A stretch of 14,552 nt of DNA from JANXVV01 sp038230975 (GCA_038230975.1 JBBRMF010000124.1:1-14552); one strand, 5' to 3'; shown: positions 6,561 to 13,651, numbered from the stretch's first letter. The notes: generated by a model from the letters alone, not told the origin. A program made the numbers and translations.

Positions 6561-8588
6561 ATGACCACTTCGCTCGACGCGAACTTAGAATTGCCACCCG
6601 CGCTTCCCACGCTGACGCCTGCCAAGGTGAATGGCACCAACGGCAACGGTGGAAATGGAGGCAACGGTGATTCACACCCGCCCGCCAAACCCTGGACGCT
6701 GGCGGATGCAACCAAGCTTTACGGAATCAATCAATGGGGACAAGGCTACTTCTCGGTGAATGAAGAAGGACATGTCGCGGTTCATCCGACGCAAGAGCCG
6801 AATTTAAAGATCGATTTGAAAAAATTGGTCGATGAATTGCGCGAGCGGGATATCCAACTGCCGATGTTAATTCGATTCACGGATATCCTGCGGCATCGCG
6901 TGGGCAAGTTAGCCGGCGCGTTTGCGTCGGCGATCAAAGAGCACGATTACAAGGGAAATTATCGCTGCGTCTATCCGATTAAGGTCAATCAGCAAAAGCA
7001 CGTCGTTGAGGAAATCAACGAATTCGGCAAGCCGTATGGCTTCGGATTGGAAGCGGGCAGCAAACCGGAATTGCTGGCGGTGCTGGCATTGGTTGAAGAT
7101 GACAAAACCCCCATCATCTGCAACGGTTTCAAAGACGACGAATTTATCGAAGCGGTTATCCTCGCGACGAAAATCGGGAAGAACATTATTCCGGTCGTGG
7201 AAAAATTCAGCGAACTGGAACTGATCGTAAAATATGCCAAGCTGCACAACGTGAAGCCGAGCATTGGTGTGCGTGTGAAGTTGGCGGCCAAGGGTTCGGG
7301 GCGATGGGAGCAATCGGGCGGTGTACGATCGAAGTTCGGTTTGTTTATTTCCGAAGTAATTGAAGCGCTGGAATATCTACGCCGCGCCGGCATGGGTGAT
7401 TGTCTGAATCTGCTGCACTTTCATTTGGGGAGCCAGATCAACAACATCCGCAACATCAAGCATGCGATCATTGAACTGGTTCGTGTGTATGTCGAAATGC
7501 AGCGGCTCGGTGCGGGTTTACAGATGATCGACGTCGGGGGTGGATTGGGCGTGGATTACGACGGTTCAAAAACTGATTTTGGTTCGTCCATCAACTACGG
7601 CTTGCAGGAATATGCCAACGACGTGGTTTTCCACGTCAAGGAAATTTGCGACGAAGCCGATGTTGAGCATCCGACGATTATCAGCGAATCCGGCCGCGCG
7701 ATGGTCGCGCATCACAGCGTGCTGATTTTCAATGTGCTGGGATGGAGCGGTTTCGCCCGATTTGATGTTCCGCAAGTTTTGACGGCTGAGCAACGCGAAA
7801 AGATGCCTGCACCCGTGGTGAATTTGTTTGATACCTACTGCGGAATCAATGAACAAAACTACATGGAGTATTATCACGATGCGCAGATCAGCAAAGATGC
7901 GGTGCTGAGTCTGTTCAGCCTTGGATACTGCTCGCTTGAACACCGCAGTGTGGCGGAGAGATTATTCTTTGCGATCTGCGCGAAGGTGCTCAAAATCATT
8001 CGTCGGTTGGACTACGTTCCCGATGAATTTGAGAACCTTGAGGCCATGCTCTCGGATACATATTTCTGCAACTATTCGATCTTTCAGTCGATGCCGGATA
8101 GTTGGGCGATCGATCAACTGTTCCCGATCATGCCGATCCACAAGTTGCAGGAAGAACCAACTTGCCGGGGAATTTTGGCGGACATTACCTGCGACAGCGA
8201 CGGCAAGGTCGACCGATTCATCGATCGGCGTCGCGTGAAATCGGTGCTTGAACTGCACCCGTACGATGGCTCGGATTATTTTTTGGCGACATTCCTTGTC
8301 GGGGCATACCAGGAGATTCTTGGCGATCTGCACAATCTGCTCGGCGACACGAACGCGGTCCATGTCAGCATTGACGAGACCGGCCGATACACGGTGGATG
8401 ATGTCGTCGAAGGGGATACGGTTCGCGAAGTGTTGCAATACGTGCAGTTCAACGCGGATGACCTAAAACGCGCCATGCGAAAGAGCGTGGAAAAAGCATT
8501 GCGCGATCAGAAACTCACGATTGATGAGTCGCGGGTGTTGCTCAAGTTTTACGAGAATGGGCTTGAAGGCTACACTTATCTGGAATGA
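6561..8588 (+). CDS. speA: Biosynthetic arginine decarboxylase (PLP-dependent)
   Basis: This enzyme decarboxylates L-arginine to agmatine using pyridoxal phosphate and Mg2+. The 675-residue length matches the family (about 630-670) plus a short extension. The PLP lysine is K141 in YPIKVNQQKHVVEEI. Other fold-III alanine-racemase-like signatures follow: GLEAGSKPELLAVLAL (162-177), GSGRWEQSGGVRSKFGL (245-261), LHFHLGSQINNIRNIKHA (285-302), IDVGGGLGVDYDGS (323-336) and SESGRAMVAHHSV (375-387). The C-terminal half includes DTYCGINEQNYMEYYHDAQ and the helical insert typical of SpeA. Residues 24-37 are a low-complexity Asn/Gly run not needed for the fold. The start ATG 6561 has GGAAGGA nine bases upstream. 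It is the committing step of the putrescine pathway completed by aguA and aguB in the same cluster. Confidence 0.97.
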   Translation: MTTSLDANLELPPALPTLTPAKVNGTNGNGGNGGNGDSHPPAKPWTLADATKLYGINQWGQGYFSVNEEGHVAVHPTQEPNLKIDLKKLVDELRERDIQLPMLIRFTDILRHRVGKLAGAFASAIKEHDYKGNYRCVYPIKVNQQKHVVEEINEFGKPYGFGLEAGSKPELLAVLALVEDDKTPIICNGFKDDEFIEAVILATKIGKNIIPVVEKFSELELIVKYAKLHNVKPSIGVRVKLAAKGSGRWEQSGGVRSKFGLFISEVIEALEYLRRAGMGDCLNLLHFHLGSQINNIRNIKHAIIELVRVYVEMQRLGAGLQMIDVGGGLGVDYDGSKTDFGSSINYGLQEYANDVVFHVKEICDEADVEHPTIISESGRAMVAHHSVLIFNVLGWSGFARFDVPQVLTAEQREKMPAPVVNLFDTYCGINEQNYMEYYHDAQISKDAVLSLFSLGYCSLEHRSVAERLFFAICAKVLKIIRRLDYVPDEFENLEAMLSDTYFCNYSIFQSMPDSWAIDQLFPIMPIHKLQEEPTCRGILADITCDSDGKVDRFIDRRRVKSVLELHPYDGSDYFLATFLVGAYQEILGDLHNLLGDTNAVHVSIDETGRYTVDDVVEGDTVREVLQYVQFNADDLKRAMRKSVEKALRDQKLTIDESRVLLKFYENGLEGYTYLE

Positions 8589-8604
8589 AATGACGAATGG
8601 TGAC

Positions 8605-8663
8605 GTGGGCGTCTCGCCCGCGTTTTCTTCAAAAAAATGCACGGGCGAGTCGCCCATGCCACA
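8605..8663. repeat. Dispersed GGGCGA(G)TCGCCC-type double palindrome
   Basis: Two small palindromes, GGGCG-TCT-CGCCC (8607-8619) and GGGCG-AGT-CGCCC (8643-8655), are also complementary to each other in inverted orientation (14 of 15 bases over CGGGCGA-CGCCCA), with a run of A's between them. The copy fills the gap from the speA stop to the next gene. I recall this motif as one of the most frequent intergenic repeats of planctomycete genomes. As RNA it would fold and could serve as a terminator for speA. Confidence 0.75.
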
Positions 8664-8683
8664 ACTAGCTTGGAGACATGGAC

Positions 8684-10069
8684 ATGGGCCATCAAAATAG
8701 CGGTATTTCCCGGCGTGATTTGGGCAAACGAGTGGGCCAGATTGCGGCTGCTACGGCGCTGGCCGGGTTGGTAATTCCGAATGTTCATGCGGCTGGGGAT
8801 TCGACGATTCAGGTCGCCTTGATCGGTTGCGGCGGTCGAGGCACCGGCGCTGCAGTGGATGCATTGAAAGCCAAGGGATCGCGCACACGACTCGTCGCGA
8901 TGGCCGATGCGTTTAAGGATCGGCTCGATAGTTCGCATCAACAACTTTCCGGCGATCACGCCATCGCTGAGCGAGTGGAAGTACCGGAAGACCGCAGGTT
9001 CATTGGATTTGACGCGCATCAACAGGCGATGGACTGCTTGAGCCCCGGCGATATCGCGATCTTTGCAACACCCCTGGCATTCCGCCCGGTTCATTTCGCG
9101 TACGCCATCGCGAGCGGGCTGAATGTTTTTATGGAGAAGCCTCTGTCTGCGGATGGATTTTCGAGTCGGCGAATGTTGAAGCTTGCCGAAGAAGCGACGG
9201 CGAAAAATCTGAAGGTGGGTGTCGGGCTGATGTCGCGGCACGCTCGCCCGCTTCAGGAATTGCATCAGCGTATCGCGGATAATGAGATCGGCGATATCGT
9301 CCACATGCGCGGGTATCGCATGGGGCCGGGTACGCTGGCGACTTTCCGCTCGACGCCCAAACCACCGGGCATCAGTGATCTGGAATTTCAGATTCGGCGC
9401 TTCCACAGTTTCCTGTGGGCGAGCGGGGGCGCTTTCAATGAGTACAACATTCACATCATCGATCATCTGTGCTGGATGAAAAACGCCTGGCCGGTGAAGG
9501 CGTTTGGCATTGGGGGTCGGCAGTACAAATACGCGGAAGATGGTTCGCCGTACGTCGATCAGAATTTTGATACGTACGGGATTGAGTACACATTTGCGGA
9601 TGGGACATCGCTGCAGTTCGACGGCCGTTGCATGGATGGCACGGCGGTTCAATATTCCAGCCATATCGTCGGCACAAACGGTTACGCCATCGCGTCGCGC
9701 AGCGGTGATTGCGGGATTCCGTCGAGCATCTACAAAGGATCGTCTGAGGTTCGCGAAAAGAAAATCTGGCAGTCCACCGATCGGTCTATTCCATATCAAA
9801 ATGAATGGAACGATCTGATCGATGCGATTGTGAATGACAAGCCCTACAACGAAGTGAAGCGCGGCGTGGAGGCGAGCGTGGTTTCCAGCATGGGACGAAT
9901 GTCGGCGCATACCGGTCAGGAAATTACATTCAATCAGATGTTGAATTCAGATCACGAGTTCGCGCCGGGGATTGATAAGATGACGACGGATTCACCGGCG
10001 CCGGTATCGGTGGATGACAATGGCATGTACCCGCGGCCGGAACCGGGGAACAAGAAGCGGGAGTATTGA
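8684..10069 (+). CDS. Tat-exported Gfo/Idh/MocA-family oxidoreductase
   Basis: A 461-residue protein with a twin-arginine signal: S9-R-R-D-L-G-K followed by a hydrophobic stretch (IAAATALAGLVI) and cleavage probably after NVHAA. It is likely folded with its cofactor before export. The Rossmann domain has GCGGRG at 48-53 and the family EKP motif (FMEKPLSADG) at about 149-158. The C-terminal domain has NIHIIDHLCWMK, giving the usual Asp/His active-site region. The family uses NAD(P) to oxidise or epimerise sugars and related compounds; some members are NAD-dependent glycosidases, so the substrate cannot be named. I prefer ATG 8684 over ATG 8678 because GGAG at 8672-8675 is eight bases from the former but only two from the latter. 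Many paralogues are typical of planctomycetes. No link to the polyamine genes is evident. Confidence 0.9.
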   Translation: MGHQNSGISRRDLGKRVGQIAAATALAGLVIPNVHAAGDSTIQVALIGCGGRGTGAAVDALKAKGSRTRLVAMADAFKDRLDSSHQQLSGDHAIAERVEVPEDRRFIGFDAHQQAMDCLSPGDIAIFATPLAFRPVHFAYAIASGLNVFMEKPLSADGFSSRRMLKLAEEATAKNLKVGVGLMSRHARPLQELHQRIADNEIGDIVHMRGYRMGPGTLATFRSTPKPPGISDLEFQIRRFHSFLWASGGAFNEYNIHIIDHLCWMKNAWPVKAFGIGGRQYKYAEDGSPYVDQNFDTYGIEYTFADGTSLQFDGRCMDGTAVQYSSHIVGTNGYAIASRSGDCGIPSSIYKGSSEVREKKIWQSTDRSIPYQNEWNDLIDAIVNDKPYNEVKRGVEASVVSSMGRMSAHTGQEITFNQMLNSDHEFAPGIDKMTTDSPAPVSVDDNGMYPRPEPGNKKREY

Positions 10070-10082
10070 GAAATTCTGTTTT

Positions 10083-10116
10083 GATCCACGGATGAACGCG
10101 GATGAAAGCAGATGGG
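10083..10116. repeat. Dispersed repeat of the ATCCGCGTTCATCCGTGG type
   Basis: Read on the minus strand this segment is a run of TTTCATCCGCGTTCATCCGTGGATC type, containing the direct pair CATCCGCGTT/CATCCGTGG. Its minus-strand translation includes SAFIRVHPWIK, a peptide phrase I recall from spurious ORFs in many bacterial genomes. It sits in the 51-base convergent gap between the oxidoreductase and the toxin gene. Confidence 0.6.
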
Positions 10117-10120
10117 ATCT

Positions 10121-10456
10121 TCAAGTGAGCAACAATTCTATCTCGCGAACAAGTCCCGGGAGCTCGTTGACGGCAATATCCCACGTTTTGTCCGAGTTCA
10201 CGACCGCATACCCGTGAATCAGAACATGACGAAAGCCAATGATTGCTCGCCAGTCAGTGATGGATTCGGCCGTTGATGAATCAAAATTTCGCAGTTGGGT
10301 CAATGCTTCACCGACAATTTCGAACCCGCGTTTGACGGCCCAGCGGAATTGAATGTCGGCCTTGAATTGCTCGATCGTTTTGCCTTGAATGATCGTGGCA
10401 ACGCTGCGGGCTGCTTGCCCCATATCTTCGAGCAATTTGATTGTTTCAAGCCGCAT
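10121..10456 (-). CDS. hepT: HepT-like HEPN ribonuclease toxin (DUF86)
   Basis: A 111-residue all-helical HEPN protein. The catalytic RX4HXY motif is intact as R76-HVLI-H81-G-Y83 in GFRHVLIHGY. Other family marks are FRWAVKRGFEIVGEALTQL (37-55) and the C-terminal WDIAVNELPGLVREIELLL. In characterised HEPN/MNT pairs, HepT is an RNase toxin and the partner nucleotidyltransferase inactivates it by adding AMP to the motif tyrosine; here that tyrosine would be Y83. The gene starts 11 bases inside the end of the antitoxin gene, the usual coupled order with antitoxin first. The motif and partner make the assignment strong; activity in this organism is inference. Confidence 0.9.
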   Translation of the reverse strand: MRLETIKLLEDMGQAARSVATIIQGKTIEQFKADIQFRWAVKRGFEIVGEALTQLRNFDSSTAESITDWRAIIGFRHVLIHGYAVVNSDKTWDIAVNELPGLVREIELLLT

Positions 10457-10754
10457 ACACCTGCTTCAAATGACGGTTCGCTACCGTGAGAAAATGCGGA
10501 TTCTCGACCGCATTGCGCTCCACAAGATCGACGGGTCGACCCAGCAAATCCTCCAGCCCCAGTTTTAAACGCATGTATCGGCGAAATGATCCTTGCCAGC
10601 CCATATCGTGAAATTCAACGAAGAAATCCGCGTCGCTCGTGCGCGGATCGAAGTGATCGGCGGCGGCCGAACCGAACAAATCCAGACACCGAACGCCGCA
10701 TTCGACGCACAGCTTTTGAATTTCCGGCTGATATTGATCTATTGAGAAAGACAT
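10446..10754 (-). CDS. mntA: MntA-like minimal nucleotidyltransferase antitoxin
   Basis: A 102-residue minimal nucleotidyltransferase. FGSAAADHFDPRTSDADFFV carries G28-S29, then 11 residues, then D41-x-D43, the GSX(10-11)DXD polymerase-beta fold motif. D76 in GRPVDLVE is the third carboxylate. In characterised systems MntA transfers AMP from ATP to the HepT tyrosine. I chose ATG 10754 because the domain starts there (MSFSIDQYQPEIQKLC). The longer frame up to 10892 runs back through the promoter and the dispersed repeat and translates them into unlikely peptide. No Shine-Dalgarno precedes the ATG, consistent with a very short leader. Confidence 0.9.
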   Translation of the reverse strand: MSFSIDQYQPEIQKLCVECGVRCLDLFGSAAADHFDPRTSDADFFVEFHDMGWQGSFRRYMRLKLGLEDLLGRPVDLVERNAVENPHFLTVANRHLKQVYAA

Positions 10755-10765
10755 TGCTGAAAATA

Positions 10766-10796
10766 AATATAGCAAATGATACGCAAATGCGCAAAA
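10766..10796 (-). promoter_or_regulatory. Promoter and possible operator of the hepT/mntA module
   Basis: On the minus strand, TTGCGC (10794-10789) and TATATT (10771-10766) are separated by exactly 17 bases, a good sigma-70-type pair. The -10 ends 11 bases before the mntA ATG, so the mRNA leader would be only a few bases. Within the spacer and -35, GCAAATG occurs twice at an 11-base period (10772-10778 and 10783-10789, plus strand), followed by GCAAAA at 10791-10796. These direct repeats overlap the promoter and could be an operator. Confidence 0.6.
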
Positions 10797-10801
10797 CTTA
10801 G

Positions 10802-10860
10802 TGACCCACGGGTTCCGCTGCCCTTCACCCGTGGCTACAGCCCGATGCCCCTCCGGGGCA
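10802..10860. repeat. Dispersed repeat: CCACGGGT hairpin plus TGCCCCTCCGGGGCA palindrome
   Basis: CCACGGGT (10806-10813) pairs with ACCCGTGG (10827-10834). Directly after it, TGCCCC-TCC-GGGGCA (10846-10860) forms a second stem. Both are recurrent planctomycete intergenic motifs from memory. The element begins 13 bases beyond the usp stop on the minus strand and could terminate rdgB-usp transcription; on its other side is the toxin-antitoxin promoter. Confidence 0.7.
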
Positions 10861-10873
10861 AACAGCTCAGTTT

Positions 10874-11290
10874 TTAAATCGCCCCATTCCAATCCGGCGG
10901 CAGCAGCAAAACAGGCGTTTTTGTATTTTTGATCAGTTCCACGGGGACGTTACCGGCCAGCAACCGGGCGAAGATGTTTTTGCCGGTGAGGCCGAGGGCG
11001 ATCAACGTGACTTCGCGTTCTTCGGCAACGTTGAGGATGGCGACGGCGATGTCTTCGCTGAACATCAGCAGGGTTTGGACGACGATGCCGCGTTCTTCAA
11101 GGGCCTGGCGGAGGGTGGCGATGGCTTGTTCGCCATCCGCCTGTTCCTGCTCGCGCATCTGGCCACCGCTGGGGCGGGAGACGTGGAGGACGAGCACTTC
11201 GGCACCGAGTCGTTTGGCGAGATTGCTTAACGGCTCGACGACTTTTTGCGCGGCCCACGGACTGCTCACGGCTACTAATATTCGGCTCAT
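10874..11290 (-). CDS. Universal stress protein (UspA family)
   Basis: A 138-residue single-domain Usp of alpha/beta fold. It begins SRILVAVSSPWAAQKVVEPL. The phosphate-binding loop at 100-114 is GLTGKNIFARLLAGN, i.e. G-2x-G-9x-G-N, followed by VPVELIKNTKTPVLLLPP. The ATP-binding class usually has Ser/Thr after the last glycine, so ATP binding is probable but altered. The ATG overlaps the rdgB stop (ATGA at 11290-11287), and AAGGA lies about seven bases upstream inside rdgB, so translation is probably coupled. The length is normal. Its precise role is not predictable; the family responds to stress and energy limitation. Confidence 0.92.
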   Translation of the reverse strand: MSRILVAVSSPWAAQKVVEPLSNLAKRLGAEVLVLHVSRPSGGQMREQEQADGEQAIATLRQALEERGIVVQTLLMFSEDIAVAILNVAEEREVTLIALGLTGKNIFARLLAGNVPVELIKNTKTPVLLLPPDWNGAI

Positions 11291-11910
11291 GATAAGTCCT
11301 TATCCAATAGAATGGTGATGTCCGTCAGCGATCTTAACCGCCGCAATGCTTTACCGCGATGGCTGATCTCATGCTTGGCCGCCGAGGGTAGTTCAGCCGT
11401 GGTGCAATGGTGCGATGCGACTAGAAACAACGGATCGTATCCAAAACCGTTTTGCCCGCGCGATTCGCGGATAAGATATCCGTCCATCGTATCGCGAACG
11501 GTCAGTAAAATACGACCTTTTGCATCCGCCAGCGCCAGGACGCAAACGAATCGAGCGGTTCTCTCTGGATCCGGCACATCCGCTAGTTGTTTTAGAAGCA
11601 GCGCGTTATTCGCCAGATCACCCTGACCCGCGTGGTTCAACTCAGCCCATCGCGCGCTGTGGACTCCGGGGTTGCCATCCAGGGCGTCAACTTCCAAACC
11701 GCTGTCATCGGCTATCACTGCCGTGTTAAACAGCCGGGCATAATAGCTTGCCTTGAGGCAGGCATTGGCTCGAAACGTGCGGCCGGTTTCCTCGACGGGT
11801 TCCACCGAACCGTGCTGCGAAAGATCGCTCCACTCGAACCGTTCGCCGCCCAGCATCTGTCGAAATTCGCGGATCTTTCCAGCATTTGTCGTGGCGATCA
11901 AAAGGTGCAA
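11287..11910 (-). CDS. rdgB: XTP/dITP diphosphatase (Ham1/RdgB)
   Basis: This house-cleaning pyrophosphatase hydrolyses ITP, dITP and XTP to monophosphates, keeping deaminated purines out of DNA and RNA. The family signatures are complete: IATTNAGKIREF near the N-terminus, ADDSGLEVDALDGNPGVHSARW (67-88), NGFGYDPLFLV, and SHRGKALRRL near the C-terminus. I choose the TTG at 11910 (giving MHLLIATTNAGK, 207 residues) because AAGAGGAG lies five bases upstream and this gives the normal family length. A GTG at 11937 would add nine residues that overlap this ribosome site. The stop overlaps the downstream usp start by four bases. A perfect inverted repeat lies 47 bases upstream of the chosen start. 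Confidence 0.92.
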   Translation of the reverse strand: MHLLIATTNAGKIREFRQMLGGERFEWSDLSQHGSVEPVEETGRTFRANACLKASYYARLFNTAVIADDSGLEVDALDGNPGVHSARWAELNHAGQGDLANNALLLKQLADVPDPERTARFVCVLALADAKGRILLTVRDTMDGYLIRESRGQNGFGYDPLFLVASHHCTTAELPSAAKHEISHRGKALRRLRSLTDITILLDKDLS

Positions 11911-11956
11911 GCAAACTCCTCTTAGAGCGTTTCGCACGTTGATGTAGCGACATCAG

Positions 11957-12045
11957 TGGGTGCCACGGGTCGCGGTACTCCGAGACCTGTGCGTGTCGGC
12001 GGGCAGAAGACACCGGTCTCGGAGTACCGCGACCCGTGGCACCCG
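11957..12045. repeat. Perfect 30-bp inverted repeat (dispersed GGGTGCCACGGG palindrome)
   Basis: Arms 11958-11987 and 12015-12044 are perfectly complementary over 30 bases. The left arm begins GGGTGCCACGGGTCGCGG and ends CTCCGAGACC. The 27-base centre can extend the stem with GTGTC (11993-11997) and GACAC (12009-12013). It lies between the lipoprotein stop and rdgB. Part of the right arm recurs at 13653-13673. In RNA from either strand it would form a very stable hairpin. Confidence 0.9.
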
Positions 12046-12077
12046 ATCTCGGGCAACCTTCCAACCTGAAAAGTTCA

Positions 12078-13388
12078 TTAGTTTCCGACCTCACGTAATC
12101 GACCTACACCGGGTTGCGGCGGCAAGGGTTGATTGGTCTGCAACAATGATGGAGGCATCAAAGGCAACTGTCCCTGAATGGCGGCTGGTTTTTGACTGCT
12201 GTTGCCGCCGGTGGTCTTGGCTTCGGGAATAAAAACAAGAAAACTTGGCGATGAGACCAGTTTTTTACGCTTGGTCAGTGGATCCATCACTTCGAATTGT
12301 CGTTCTTCGGAGTTAACCATATGGGATGGGAATCGAGTCACCATCGCGTGCAGTGTCGGGTCGAGCAATTCAACCTGAGGTGACAATGTCTGGATCGGAT
12401 GGCCCTCGGCATCTTTGGCCTCTTTGGGTATTACGCCATCTGGGATGGGAGTATTGGTCACCAGGATACTCGCATCCGGGTTATCGTTCGCTGCATTTCC
12501 GTTGGGGTTCCCGCCCTTTTGCTTTTTGACGGCCCCCTCCGGCCAAACTCCGATGCACACGGAGCTGATCGATTCACCGTGATAGAAATACGCCGGAATT
12601 CCCTGAGCCCGCAACGATTTCACCGATTCAACCGCGGCCCACTTGCGATCATGGCCTTCGGCATCACTCGCGTCTGCCGTGAAGGCGGCAATTTGAAGAG
12701 ACCAATATTTTTCCGGGCTGCGGACCATGTTGCCCATGTCCCACTCCGGAGGCGCATCCGGTCCGGGCGTATCGATCGTCATGAACGAACAAAGTTGCAT
12801 CGGGGCATCGCCTTCAGCATTTTTTAAACTGGCGATCGATACTCGATCCGCATGAGCCGCATCACCGTCTTTTGTGCCCCGATCAATCGTTCGGTAGAAA
12901 CCGTAATACAACGTGCTTTTGTCGTCCTCGTGGACGAGATACCACTTGTTCGATTTTGTCGATTCGGTAAGCCGCGCTTTGATTTGCTTGGCCCGCTCAA
13001 TATGACCCGGTCCGCTGATCACCGTGCAGAACAATGTCCACTTCGCCTCTTTGGGCGGAACGACAATCTCTTCCCTGGGTAACTGCGGTTTGGGCGGCGT
13101 TGCGACTGTGGCATCACGAATCGTTGCAACGGTATTCGTACCCGGTGCCGGCGGGAGCGGATTGGTGAGCTGATCTACAGACGTAACGCGCGCGCCTGGG
13201 CTGGTCATCACGACCGTCGTATCCGTGGCTTGCGTACTTTGAATTCCGGCCGGCAAAATGGCATTCAGATTTAAATCCGATTTGGCTGAAGGTGTGTTCT
13301 CAGTGCAGGAAGCGGCCAACATTCCCACGGCGAGCGAAATCGCGGCCATACGCACTAGACGAGTCTGAATCGAACGTCGAATTGCCAT
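12078..13388 (-). CDS. Lipoprotein with two SPOR-like units
   Basis: A 436-residue secreted protein. Residues 1-28 form a lipoprotein signal: RRSIQTRLVR, a hydrophobic stretch, then LAASC with Cys28 as the likely lipidated residue (Ala at -3 makes the lipobox slightly atypical). A Thr/Pro-rich linker follows to about 112. Two repeated units then resemble SPOR domains: about 116-170 (WTLFCTVISGPGHIERAKQI to STLYYGFYR) and about 228-285 (YWSLQIAAF to AYFYHGESISSVCIGVWP). SPOR domains bind septal peptidoglycan, so envelope or cell-wall attachment is plausible, but similarity here is structural pattern rather than strong motif. The C-terminal third has a charged region and a Pro/Gln-rich tail. 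I chose ATG 13388, with AGAGGA about eight bases upstream and the signal peptide directly after it, over an upstream GTG frame that lacks both. Confidence 0.8.
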   Translation of the reverse strand: MAIRRSIQTRLVRMAAISLAVGMLAASCTENTPSAKSDLNLNAILPAGIQSTQATDTTVVMTSPGARVTSVDQLTNPLPPAPGTNTVATIRDATVATPPKPQLPREEIVVPPKEAKWTLFCTVISGPGHIERAKQIKARLTESTKSNKWYLVHEDDKSTLYYGFYRTIDRGTKDGDAAHADRVSIASLKNAEGDAPMQLCSFMTIDTPGPDAPPEWDMGNMVRSPEKYWSLQIAAFTADASDAEGHDRKWAAVESVKSLRAQGIPAYFYHGESISSVCIGVWPEGAVKKQKGGNPNGNAANDNPDASILVTNTPIPDGVIPKEAKDAEGHPIQTLSPQVELLDPTLHAMVTRFPSHMVNSEERQFEVMDPLTKRKKLVSSPSFLVFIPEAKTTGGNSSQKPAAIQGQLPLMPPSLLQTNQPLPPQPGVGRLREVGN

Positions 13389-13651
13389 AGATTTTTCCTC
13401 TTTCGGAGCGGATACGATACCAAATCCGGGCCGAAGGTGCGACACAAACATGTTTTTGCGGGTAAGTCTGATAACTTGGTGTACGACGACCAGGCAACGG
13501 TGGTGAAACGGGTAGTTCCGATTCAGTTCTCGCGGGCCCGTGTTCCCTGCGTACGTACTACATTCGGTGGCTGTTCGCATTCCTCACATCTGACAGCGCA
13601 CCCAACCGAACATTTCGTCAAGAGTAAGAATTAGAGTTCTACAAGGTGATG

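Noticed and set aside
8576..9910. A 444-codon open frame on the minus strand opposite the oxidoreductase gene
   Set aside because: It lies antisense to a gene with clear Tat signal, Rossmann and EKP motifs, its translation has no recognisable domain, and its start-distal end runs through the dispersed repeat. Its length follows from codon use of the sense gene.
10772..10796. Short direct repeats considered as a CRISPR-like array
   Set aside because: The units are only 6-7 bases long at 8-11 base spacing and lie within a promoter; no CRISPR-sized repeats or cas genes are present in the window.
10755..10892. Longer mntA frame starting near 10892
   Set aside because: It would translate the dispersed repeat and the promoter, and the nucleotidyltransferase domain begins at 10754.
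13389..13580. N-terminal extension of the lipoprotein by 64 codons
   Set aside because: The lipoprotein signal and a good ribosome site start at 13388; the extension would bury the signal peptide.
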